From: Anaerolineae bacterium | Lineage (GTDB): Bacteria > Chloroflexota > Anaerolineae > J102 | Direction: 5' to 3' | Length of the DNA stretch: 5,720 nucleotides | Assembly: GCA_026985975.1 (NCBI GenBank) | Contig: JALSPL010000012.1 | Span: 1 to 5,720 of the forward strand | Shown here: in pieces, positions 1 through 5,713 of the stretch | How the letters are laid out: each line of letters begins with the position of its first letter | Numbering within the stretch: position 1 is the first letter of the stretch | The notes under the pieces: generated by a model | Told to the model about the DNA's origin: nothing | Database searches by the model: none | What the model saw: the letters and a program-made list of their open reading frames with translations, nothing else | Made by a program: the position numbers and the translations under genes

Positions 1-35
1 CGCCCTGGGCTTGAAGCCCTGGGCTACCAGTGCGA

Positions 36-64
36 AGGCCCTTCGGGCCTGGCCCGAAGGGCCT
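36..64. repeat. Perfect 13-bp stem hairpin, CTG loop
   Basis: AGGCCCTTCGGGC (36-48) is the exact reverse complement of GCCCGAAGGGCCT (52-64), leaving a three-base loop CTG at 49-51. The stem is very GC-rich and would be stable in RNA or as a cruciform. It is enclosed by the 8-bp arms 21-28 and 71-78, giving a two-level dyad. It lacks a U-tract. Confidence 0.8.
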
Positions 65-75
65 GGCAAAGGTAG

Positions 76-95
76 CCCCGAGGTTCACCTCGGGG
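76..95. repeat. 8-bp stem hairpin with TTCA loop
   Basis: CCCCGAGG (76-83) pairs exactly with CCTCGGGG (88-95) around a TTCA tetraloop. Its left arm overlaps the end of the larger dyad at 71-78, so the two structures may be alternatives. No T-run follows. Confidence 0.7.
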
Positions 96-122
96 TGATG
101 GCGGCAGTGGCCATGCGCCCGC

Positions 123-142
123 TTTGGGGATTTGCCCCCAAA
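123..142. repeat. 7-bp stem hairpin TTTGGGG/CCCCAAA
   Basis: TTTGGGG (123-129) and CCCCAAA (136-142) are perfect inverted arms around a six-base loop. It lies about 30 bases upstream of the promoter predicted at 172-200. It could be a weak bidirectional terminator (A-rich on one side, T-rich on the other) or a further member of the repeat cluster. Confidence 0.5.
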
Positions 143-171
143 TTGAAACGCCCCCGCCGGCTTGAAGGTGA

Positions 172-200
172 TTGAATTCGGACAGCGTTTATGCTATAGT
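172..200 (+). promoter_or_regulatory. Sigma-70-like extended -10 promoter
   Basis: TTGAAT (172-177) is a four-of-six match to the -35 consensus. After exactly 17 bases comes TATAGT (195-200), a five-of-six match to the -10 consensus, preceded by the extended -10 dinucleotide TG at 192-193. Transcription would begin near 206-208 and leave a leader of about 70 bases before the ATG at 279. This is the best promoter-like sequence in the window and its position fits the GlcG/HbpS-type gene. Confidence 0.6.
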
Positions 201-264
201 GAAGTTGGACATTCTATTCACCGGAATGAATCGACACCCCACCCTCTCATCTCCATCCCAAAGC

Positions 265-270
265 AGGAGG
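265..270 (+). promoter_or_regulatory. Ribosome binding site deciding the start at 279
   Basis: AGGAGG is followed by eight bases and then ATG at 279. This favours 279 over the in-frame TTG at 162, which lies upstream of the predicted promoter and would add 39 residues that do not resemble the family. Confidence 0.85.
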
Positions 271-278
271 AATTCGTC

Positions 279-683
279 ATGTGCGATATTACGTTGGAGC
301 AGGCGCTGAAAGTCGTTGAAGCGGCCCGCCGGAAGGCCGAGGAGCAGGGAACCAAGATGGATATCGCTGTGGTCGATGCTGGCGCCAATCTCAAAGCCTT
401 CATCCGCATGGATGATGCGTTTCTGGGCAGCATCGACATCGCCATCAAGAAGGCGAAAACCGCCCGATACTTCAATATGCCCACCGGCACTTTGGGCGAA
501 TTGGCGCAGCCAGGGCAGCCTTTGTATCACATCGAATTTTCTAACGGCGGATTGATTACTTTTCCCGGCGGACTCCCCCTGAAGAATGGGGAAGGCGTCG
601 TTATCGGCGCCATTGGCGTCAGCGGCAGCTCCGTGGAAGACGATCATGAAGTAGCTTCGGCCGGAGCGGCGGCGCTGGCGTAG
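279..683 (+). CDS. GlcG/HbpS-type (DUF336) small protein
   Basis: The 134-residue product matches the GlcG/HbpS/PduO C-terminal domain family (DUF336). It starts with a helical segment LEQALKVVEAARRKAEEQG (residues 6-24). Then come the strand-turn D-I-A-V-V-D-A-G with the following R-M-D-D-A (28-47), the helix around SIDIAIKKAKTARYFN (51-66), FPGGLPL (95-101) and the closing GAIGVSG plus E-D-D-H-E segment (110-124). Length is typical for a single-domain member. Known relatives include haem-binding HbpS of Streptomyces and GlcG of the glycolate locus, but many members have no known function. No glycolate, propanediol or haem gene is visible here, so a specific substrate cannot be assigned. There is no signal peptide, so the protein is probably cytoplasmic. 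It appears to be a single-gene transcript from the promoter at 172-200; the next gene begins 158 bases after its stop. Family call is firm; function is open. Confidence 0.88.
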   Translation: MCDITLEQALKVVEAARRKAEEQGTKMDIAVVDAGANLKAFIRMDDAFLGSIDIAIKKAKTARYFNMPTGTLGELAQPGQPLYHIEFSNGGLITFPGGLPLKNGEGVVIGAIGVSGSSVEDDHEVASAGAAALA

Positions 684-712
684 CTTCCGAATTTCGACAG
701 ACAAAAGCATGG

Positions 713-729
713 GTGAACACGACGTTCAC
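713..729. repeat. Small dyad GTGAAC-N5-GTTCAC
   Basis: GTGAAC (713-718) and GTTCAC (724-729) are perfect inverted half-sites 11 bases apart centre to centre, about one helical turn. The dyad lies in the 158-base gap in front of the large regulator. That spacing suits a dimeric DNA-binding protein, so it could be an operator. It has no T-run and a short stem, so it is a poor terminator. No convincing sigma-70 promoter was found between it and the ATG at 842. Confidence 0.3.
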
Positions 730-841
730 GCCAGCTCTCATAGCGAGTTGATCTTTCGGCAAGCTTTCAGGAATCCTTGATCGGGCGCGCCGTCATTCTG
801 GCGGATATTGACAGCCGGATCGGAGATCATGAGGCCCGCAG

Positions 842-3800
842 ATGTCATCGCGTCTTCATGTAATCATGTTGGGGCAATTCGAGATGTGGGAGGAACCGTC
901 CGGTAGCGAGGAATCGGAACGGCGGGCGCTGTCCTTGCCCGCCACCGCCCGCTCCCAATCGCTGCTGGCCTATCTGTTGCTGCATCGAAAATCGCCCCAC
1001 CCCCGGGAGGCCCTGGCCGAGATGTTCTGGCCCGGACGCCCGCCGCAGCGCGCCCGTCGCTCTCTCTCCACCGCGTTGTGGCGCATCCGCCGCTGTTTCG
1101 CGCCTGATGATCCCCTGCATTGCGACCATCAACTTGTGCAGATAGTCCTGCCGGGCGAAACGGTGATCGATGCTGAGATCTTCGAGAATCAGATCCGCCG
1201 GGCCGCGGGGATGGCGGCGTTGCAGCAGGCCGTGGCGCGCTACGCGGGCGAATTTCTGCCCGGCTTTTATGATGATTGGGTGATTCGTCACCGGGAGTGG
1301 TTGCAGGCGCTTTATCAGGATGCGCTGTTGCAATTGATGCAGGGATATGAAGCCAGGGGGGAGTTGAAAGCGGCCTTGGGGGCGGCCCGGCAGGCGCTGA
1401 TGCTGGATGAATGCAATGAGGCCGCGCATCGCACCGCCATGCGGGCCTATGCCGGGATGGGACAACGGGCCGCGGCCCTGGCCCAGTATCAGCAATGCCG
1501 GGAGGCTCTGGCCCGAGAACTGGCCGTAACGCCGGCGCCAGAAACGCTGGCCCTGCATCAGACCCTGCTGGCGCAGCAAGAGACGGTTCGTCAGAATGAC
1601 GGCGCGCCAGACGTCCTGACCGTCCGCGCGCCGCTGTTGCCAAAACCTTTTCTGCCGCGGCGCCTGGGCGAGGAGCCGCCACTGGTGGGACGCAGTCAGG
1701 AGCTGGAGCATCTGCGAAACCGCTGGCGCGAAGCGGTCCAGGGTCACGGTCGGACGGTATTCGTGCAGGGCGAGGCGGGCATCGGCAAGACCCGGCTGCT
1801 GGCGGCGCTGGCCGCACAGGTGAGAGCGCGCCAGGGCCAGATCATTGGCGTTCAATGTTACGAATATGAGCGGGGCGAGACCTACGCGGCGCTGGCGGAT
1901 GTGCTGAGGGAAGCCATCGTCCTGAGCGACGAGGGCCTCCTGCGCGAACTCTCCGCCTGGCAGCGGGCGAATCTGGCCCGACTGGCGCCGGAACTGCGCC
2001 TCTACTCGTCCGATGACGCCGGTTATTTGGTGGCGGCCGCGGCCGAGCAGAAGCAACTGCTGCGCGCCCTCACCCGATTGCTCCGCCATCTGGCCCGACG
2101 GACGCCCCTGCTTTTGCTCATAGATGATCTGCAATGGGCGCATGAATCCACCCTGGCCTTGCTGCCGGCGCTGGCCCGAGAGGCGGAGCTTGCCCCCCTG
2201 TTGCTGGTGGGCGCGTATCGCATCGAAGAGGTCGCGCCCGGAGACATGCTGGCCCGGATTATCGCCCGGATGGAGACTGAAGGCCGGGCCGAGAGCCTGC
2301 CGCTGCATCGGCTCGCCCCGCAAGACCTGGCTCAATGGCTACGCGGGTTGGATGAGGAGGCCGTCGCTCGCATCCACCGCCACACCGAGGGTAATCCCTT
2401 TTTCGTGCTGGAAACGGTGCGGGCGCTGGAGGAGCAGGGCCGCATCCAGCGCATCGATGGGGCGTATCGGGCCAATGACGGGCGCTTTGGCCTACCCCTG
2501 CCCGATTCTGTGCGCCAGACCATCCGCATCCGCCTGGCGGCTCTGACGCCCGCCGCCCGGCAGGGGTTGGGCGTGGCCGCGGTCATCGGTCGCGTGTTCG
2601 ATCTGGACGTGTGGATGCGGGTTTGGGGGCGAGACGAGGAGCAGGCGTTGGAAGCCCTCGACCAGTTGCTGAAAGCCCATTTGCTGGAGGAAGGCAAGGG
2701 CGCGTTCGCTCGGGACTACGCGTTCGAGCACCATCTGGTGCGGGAGGCGGTGTATCAGGATATTCCCAAACGACGTCGACAGCAATGGCACATCGCCACG
2801 GCCCGAACCCTGGAAACCCTGCGCGGGGGCGATGCGGGCGTCAGCGCCGAGATCGCGTTCCACTATCTGCGCGCCGAGCAGCTTGAACTGGCCCGTCCCT
2901 GGCTGCTGCAGGCCGGGGATCAGGCAGTGGCCGCGGCCGCAACCGCCGAGGCTCTGGGATTTTATCGACGGGCGCTGGCGGGATGTCCCCGGGATGAAGC
3001 GCATCGTTTCGAGCGGGCCGTGCTGGCGCGCAGGATAGGGGATGTGCATTTTCAGCGGGGCGAATACGAACAGGCGGAGCGACATCTTGTCCAAACCCTT
3101 GATTTGTTGAATCGCACGCTGCCCCACGAGGGTTTCTCCCTGCATCGGGCCGTAAGCGGGGCGTTTCTTCGCCAAACCCGGCATCGGCTCATTCCCGGCG
3201 GCTTGCGGGCGAGACGGGCTGCCATCACCCCGGCGCTGAAGGAGGAAGTGGCCGTCTACACCTCGCTGGGATGGATGTACAGCCTGCAATCTCGCTATGA
3301 GGAGTATCTGCTGGTGTCATTGCGGGCGCTGAACGCGTCGGAGGAGGCGGACTACGCCCGCGGCATCGCCGTGGCCGCGACTGCCCTGGGCATTGCCGCA
3401 GATTTCATGGCGCAATTCGGACTGGCCGAGCATTTTCATCGGCGGGTTCGGGCCGTGGCCGCGGAGGTGGCGCAACCGACGGATTCCGGTTTTGTCGCCT
3501 TCGGGCAGGCCTATCACGCCTATCTCACCGGCGACGAGCCTGTCATGCTGGAGCAGGCGACTCTGGCCGCGGAGAAGTATCGGCAGGCGGGCGATGCGCA
3601 TCGCTGGACCCTGGCCCGGATGTTGCAGGCCTACGTGCTGGCCTATCGCGGGCAATTGCCAGAGGTGAAGCGGATTGGCGAGGCGTTGGCGGCCGCGGGC
3701 GAGGAGATGGAGAACGCCGCGGCCCGTTGTGCGGGCGAGGCCCTGTTGGCTGCGGTTGCCCGCTGGTGGGGGGAATGGGAGGAGGCCATTGCCCATTATC

Positions 3801-4384
3801 ACCGCGCTATCAGCCTGGCGGAACAGATCCCCGACCACATGAGCCTGGTGGAGCATCTGGCCGGGCTGGCCCGCTGCCAATTGCGGCTGGGGCGCGGGCA
3901 GGAGGCGCAAGAGAGCCTGTCCCGGGCCCGGGAGACGGCCATCCTCCATGAGGTCAAGGGCGATGTGATGGGCCAGTACGCGGTGGCTGCGCTGGAGGCG
4001 GCGCTGTGGGCGGCCGAACGTCAGCCTGAGGCCCGGGCCCGGTGGCTGGCCCGGGCGAAAAAGGCGGTGGCCGAAGCCCGCAAGCAGGCAAAAGCCTTCC
4101 GCCCGGCCCAGCCAGAGGTGTGGCGGCTGTGCGGCCGCTACCAGTGGCTGTGCGGGCGGACGGACGCGGCCCGGCGCTGGTGGCGGAAAAGCCTGGCCCG
4201 GGCCGAGGCCATGGAACACCGCCTGGATTGGGCCGTGACCGCGTTGGAGATGGGCCTGCACCTGGACATGCCCTCATTGCGGGCCCAGGGCCGGGCCGCG
4301 CTGGAGGACTCGGGCGCTGTGGGGGAGATTGCGTTTTTGGAAAAAGCGATCGAGGACACGGAAAAACACGAATTTTCGTCATGA
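842..4384 (+). CDS. BTAD/SARP-type regulator with AAA (STAND) ATPase and TPR tail
   Basis: This 1180-residue protein has the layout of large AfsR/SARP-like and MalT-like signal-transducing ATPases. Residues about 4-105 form an OmpR-type winged helix (LHVIMLGQFEMW start; RRSLSTALWRIRR at 72-84). Residues about 110-245 are the bacterial transcriptional activation domain, all helical. A linker leads to PPLVGRSQELEHL (279-291), the usual entry to an AAA_16 domain. Walker A is GEAGIGKT (310-317; K316, T317), Walker B is LLLLIDDLQW (423-432; D428, D429), and EGNPFF (516-521) is the conserved motif after the lid. A helical winged-helix-like part follows (about 553-650). The rest, about 665-1130, is TPR-like, for example 723-756, 965-997 and 1003-1035. 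No C-terminal LuxR domain is present, so DNA binding should come from the N-terminus. By family analogy it would bind ATP and an unknown ligand through the TPR region, oligomerise and activate transcription. The start is supported by GAGG at 831-834, seven bases upstream, and by the family-like N-terminus. The target is unknown. Confidence 0.9.
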   Translation: MSSRLHVIMLGQFEMWEEPSGSEESERRALSLPATARSQSLLAYLLLHRKSPHPREALAEMFWPGRPPQRARRSLSTALWRIRRCFAPDDPLHCDHQLVQIVLPGETVIDAEIFENQIRRAAGMAALQQAVARYAGEFLPGFYDDWVIRHREWLQALYQDALLQLMQGYEARGELKAALGAARQALMLDECNEAAHRTAMRAYAGMGQRAAALAQYQQCREALARELAVTPAPETLALHQTLLAQQETVRQNDGAPDVLTVRAPLLPKPFLPRRLGEEPPLVGRSQELEHLRNRWREAVQGHGRTVFVQGEAGIGKTRLLAALAAQVRARQGQIIGVQCYEYERGETYAALADVLREAIVLSDEGLLRELSAWQRANLARLAPELRLYSSDDAGYLVAAAAEQKQLLRALTRLLRHLARRTPLLLLIDDLQWAHESTLALLPALAREAELAPLLLVGAYRIEEVAPGDMLARIIARMETEGRAESLPLHRLAPQDLAQWLRGLDEEAVARIHRHTEGNPFFVLETVRALEEQGRIQRIDGAYRANDGRFGLPLPDSVRQTIRIRLAALTPAARQGLGVAAVIGRVFDLDVWMRVWGRDEEQALEALDQLLKAHLLEEGKGAFARDYAFEHHLVREAVYQDIPKRRRQQWHIATARTLETLRGGDAGVSAEIAFHYLRAEQLELARPWLLQAGDQAVAAAATAEALGFYRRALAGCPRDEAHRFERAVLARRIGDVHFQRGEYEQAERHLVQTLDLLNRTLPHEGFSLHRAVSGAFLRQTRHRLIPGGLRARRAAITPALKEEVAVYTSLGWMYSLQSRYEEYLLVSLRALNASEEADYARGIAVAATALGIAADFMAQFGLAEHFHRRVRAVAAEVAQPTDSGFVAFGQAYHAYLTGDEPVMLEQATLAAEKYRQAGDAHRWTLARMLQAYVLAYRGQLPEVKRIGEALAAAGEEMENAAARCAGEALLAAVARWWGEWEEAIAHYHRAISLAEQIPDHMSLVEHLAGLARCQLRLGRGQEAQESLSRARETAILHEVKGDVMGQYAVAALEAALWAAERQPEARARWLARAKKAVAEARKQAKAFRPAQPEVWRLCGRYQWLCGRTDAARRWWRKSLARAEAMEHRLDWAVTALEMGLHLDMPSLRAQGRAALEDSGAVGEIAFLEKAIEDTEKHEFSS

Positions 4385-4392
4385 AATCCGTG
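4357..4392. repeat. Imperfect nested inverted repeat spanning the regulator's stop
   Basis: Outer arms CACGGA (4357-4362) and TCCGTG (4387-4392) enclose inner arms ACGAA (4368-4372) and TTCGT (4375-4379). The TGA stop of the regulator at 4382-4384 lies inside, so the last residues (DTEKHEFSS) are encoded by repeat DNA. The wording 'CACGAATTTTCGT' and 'GAAATCCGTG' resembles short intergenic repeats common in environmental bacterial genomes; this is recollection. No T-run follows immediately, so a terminator role is doubtful, though T-rich DNA begins 30 bases further on. Confidence 0.5.
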
Positions 4393-4422
4393 AGCGCAGT
4401 CAGCGTTGAGCGGTCATCATCA

Positions 4423-4441
4423 TTTTTGACGATTTTTTGAC
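4423..4441. repeat. Two TTTTTGAC copies, 11-base period
   Basis: TTTTTGAC occurs at 4423-4430 and again at 4434-4441. The 11-base period puts both copies on the same face of the helix. Each contains a -35-like TTGAC, but no -10 element stands at a suitable distance (TAGAAT at 4452-4457 is 9 or 20 bases away). It could be a regulator site or the U-rich tail of a weak terminator for the preceding gene. Confidence 0.35.
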
Positions 4442-4494
4442 AGTTGGGGCGTAGAATGGGGGTGAAAACAGCGGCGATTTCATTGGATGAGACG

Positions 4495-4554
4495 CGTGGC
4501 GCGCCTCATTTTCTAACAAGCAGGATGCTCCTTTTCCCACCCCGGCGCGCCACG
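4495..4554. repeat. 11-bp inverted repeat with 38-base loop
   Basis: CGTGGCGCGCC (4495-4505) and GGCGCGCCACG (4544-4554) are perfect inverted arms separated by 38 bases (4506-4543). Each arm contains the 8-base palindrome GGCGCGCC. The arms stand out as GC-rich within a less GC-rich region. This may be a structured leader element, a recombination or protein-binding site, or the remnant of a small mobile repeat. Nothing in it matches a riboswitch I recognise. Confidence 0.5.
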
Positions 4555-4609
4555 TGCAAAAGGATCGCCGCAACGATGTCCACAACTGAACCAGCCTTCA
4601 GTCGTTTTC

Positions 4610-4637
4610 TGGACATGTTACGTATGAAAATTATCAG
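4610..4637 (+). promoter_or_regulatory. Possible weak promoter for the small-gene array
   Basis: TGGACA (4610-4615, five of six to the -35 consensus) is followed after 16 bases by TATCAG (4632-4637, four of six to the -10 consensus). Transcription would start near 4644, about 50 bases before the ATG at 4694, so its position is suitable. The match is modest and similar pairs can arise by chance in AT-richer DNA. Confidence 0.3.
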
Positions 4638-4679
4638 AAAGTCAACGAAAATGGGCTGGCGTTTTTCTTGACAACAAAA

Positions 4680-4686
4680 AAGGAGG
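4680..4686 (+). promoter_or_regulatory. Strong ribosome binding site of the first array gene
   Basis: AAGGAGG ends seven bases before the ATG at 4694. The same GGAGGC core precedes each of the three consecutive genes in this part of the window (4682, 5255 and 5702), and both the first and third copies are followed by ATC directly before the ATG. Confidence 0.8.
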
Positions 4687-4693
4687 CACTATC

Positions 4694-5155
4694 ATGGGCG
4701 CTTCATGGGATTTTTGGACACACGGCGTCAATATTCAGATCGAAAATCAGGTGCAAGGCCTGACCGTATCTCGTCGCGGGTGGGGCACGCGGATTGCTCA
4801 GCCAGCAAACACGACTAACTGGTTCCATTTTGTGATTCCAACACCCACACAAATCGATGATGAGACTGATGTCAGATTACGCAGCGTCTGGCTGAAAGTC
4901 TATCTTGGCTTCGAAACGATCATCAAAACCGTCCATGTCCGGGTGGGAAAGCGTCGCGTGCTCGAGGACAAAAAGGTGCACACTGGCGATGTAAATCAGG
5001 GCGGCGTTCTTTACCAGCAATTCGATCTACCTGAAGAGGGCGTCTATCTCAAAGGGATTGCCGGTGGCGTCGTCGTTAGTGTGGAGGTCGAGTTTAAGAA
5101 GGGAGATGATCTGTGGGTGACATTCGAAGGCGCAGCGGCTCGGTTTGATGTCTGA
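4694..5155 (+). CDS. Small paralogous protein, DUF6623-like, copy 1
   Basis: The 153-residue product has no signal peptide or membrane segment and alternates short hydrophobic stretches, which suggests a mostly beta fold (inference). Visible landmarks are W-T-H-G (8-11), GWGTRI (29-34), NWFHFVIPTP (42-51), DD (55-56), a V-H-V strand (80-82) in a basic stretch (GKRR at 85-88), GIAGGVVVSVEVEF (121-134) and the end WVTFEGAAARFDV (141-153). The gene downstream encodes a diverged copy sharing most of these in the same order. The pattern resembles the family I recall as DUF6623, of unknown function. Members with GWGT and NWFHF-IPTP motifs are known to me mainly as hypothetical proteins. Its codons are far less GC-rich than those of the upstream regulator, which may mean separate ancestry or transfer. 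It has its own strong ribosome binding site. Existence as a gene is well supported; function is unknown. Confidence 0.8.
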   Translation: MGASWDFWTHGVNIQIENQVQGLTVSRRGWGTRIAQPANTTNWFHFVIPTPTQIDDETDVRLRSVWLKVYLGFETIIKTVHVRVGKRRVLEDKKVHTGDVNQGGVLYQQFDLPEEGVYLKGIAGGVVVSVEVEFKKGDDLWVTFEGAAARFDV

Positions 5156-5199
5156 AGTGCATTCACCCGCCACTTTCTCTTGAAACCATCCTACCAACT

Positions 5200-5240
5200 G
5201 ATTGGGGGTGACAGCCCAGTGCACCCCCAATCGACCTTTT
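5200..5240 (+). terminator. 11-bp stem hairpin between the two paralogues, possible attenuator
   Basis: GATTGGGGGTG (5200-5210) pairs perfectly with CACCCCCAATC (5222-5232) around an 11-base loop. A short T-run (5237-5240) begins four bases after the stem. The stem is strong, but the T-run is only four long and displaced, so termination is likely to be partial. It stands 44 bases after the stop of the first copy and 32 bases before the ATG of the second. It could attenuate read-through or protect the upstream message's 3' end. Confidence 0.5.
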
Positions 5241-5252
5241 CAAATTCATCAC

Positions 5253-5259
5253 AGGGAGG
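5253..5259 (+). promoter_or_regulatory. Ribosome binding site deciding the start at 5265
   Basis: AGGGAGG is followed by five bases and the ATG at 5265. An upstream in-frame TTG at 5202 lies inside the hairpin, lacks a ribosome binding site and adds 21 residues absent from the paralogue, so 5265 is preferred. Confidence 0.8.
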
Positions 5260-5264
5260 CAGCC

Positions 5265-5699
5265 ATGACAATCACCCATGCTATGTGGATCCATGGACAT
5301 AGCGTCCATAAGGAATATCCAGTCGGCGCACTGGAACGTAAAGGTTTTTCGGTAAAATATATCGCATCCAAGGGGAAGTCAAATTGGCTACACTTTGCCA
5401 TTCCCACGCCTGTAATCGTTGATGATTCACGGCTACAGGCGATGTCTGTTTTAGTGCGTTTTCGAACTGACGCTCACGCTGCGATCGAATCCATACATGT
5501 TTACGATGGTGAACACAACCTGGTCAAAGCGGATGCTCTCCATATCAATGCGCCCAATTGGCATGTAGAGCGAATTCAACTACCAGAATATCCATTAGTC
5601 CACTGGGGAATCGGTATTTCCGTACTGGTCAGTTTTGAAAATGACGCTTCTTGGGTGGAATTCAGCGCCGCAGGATGCGATCTCAGCGTGCACAAATAA
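5265..5699 (+). CDS. Small paralogous protein, DUF6623-like, copy 2
   Basis: The 144-residue product aligns along its whole length with the preceding gene's product: W-I-H-G (8-11), NWLHFAIPTP (40-49), DD (53-54), SIHVYDGE (76-83), WGIGISVLVSFE (114-125) and WVEFSAAGCDLSV (130-142). Two residues fewer separate W-x-HG from the NW motif, and a few are missing after the DD pair. It keeps HVYDGE where the first copy has a basic HVRVGKRR, but lacks the first copy's GWGT. From memory, both segments belong to the DUF6623-like pattern, so each copy seems to have diverged in a different place. It has no signal peptide and no membrane segment. It is preceded by its own ribosome binding site and a hairpin, and 14 bases separate its stop from the next start. 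Function unknown; candidates such as a ligand-binding or defence-related beta protein are only guesses. Confidence 0.8.
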   Translation: MTITHAMWIHGHSVHKEYPVGALERKGFSVKYIASKGKSNWLHFAIPTPVIVDDSRLQAMSVLVRFRTDAHAAIESIHVYDGEHNLVKADALHINAPNWHVERIQLPEYPLVHWGIGISVLVSFENDASWVEFSAAGCDLSVHK

Positions 5700-5713
5700 A
5701 CGGAGGCCCGATC

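Larger units (their letters stand above)
1..142. repeat. Cluster of palindromic intergenic repeats
   Basis: This gene-free stretch is built of nested inverted repeats. A 10-base direct repeat GCCCTGGGCT lies at 2-11 and 16-25. GGGCTACC (21-28) pairs with GGTAGCCC (71-78), and between them sits a perfect 13-bp hairpin (36-48 with 52-64). Two more hairpins follow at 76-95 and 123-142. None has a following T-run, so they are not classical intrinsic terminators, although they could mark the 3' end of a gene upstream of the window. The 'CTTGAAGCCCTGGGCTACC' wording resembles interspersed palindromic repeats I associate with Chloroflexota and Planctomycetes genomes. That family link is from memory and was not tested. 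Confidence 0.6.
4385..4693. other. 309-base intergenic region before the small-gene array
   Basis: No credible gene is seen here. An open frame from a TTG at 4444 to 4671 has no ribosome binding site and no recognisable family features. The region holds a phased TTTTTGAC repeat (4423-4441), a long-loop inverted repeat (4495-4554), a possible weak promoter (4610-4637), and the ribosome binding site of the next gene. Base composition shifts here from strongly GC-rich to roughly balanced, and stays that way to the end of the window. Confidence 0.6.

Noticed and set aside
162..278. Longer N-terminus of the DUF336 gene starting at TTG 162
   Set aside because: It lies upstream of the predicted promoter's start point and has no ribosome binding site; AGGAGG at 265-270 points to ATG 279, where family similarity begins.
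845..2335. Long open frame on the minus strand (496 codons) and other long minus-strand frames opposite the regulator
   Set aside because: They mirror the GC-rich codon pattern of the regulator. Their translations are low-complexity (rich in Q, R, G, P), with no family motifs.
4385..4440. Intrinsic terminator for the regulator
   Set aside because: T-rich DNA is present, but no strong stem lies directly in front of it; the repeat at 4357-4392 is imperfect and about 30 bases away.
4444..4671. 75-codon frame in the intergenic region
   Set aside because: It has a TTG start without ribosome binding site, runs through the inverted repeat, and its translation resembles no known family.
4668..4695. 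TTGACA (4668-4673) with TATCAT (4690-4695) as a promoter
   Set aside because: The sequence match is good, but transcription would start after the ATG at 4694 and exclude the ribosome binding site, so it cannot serve this gene.
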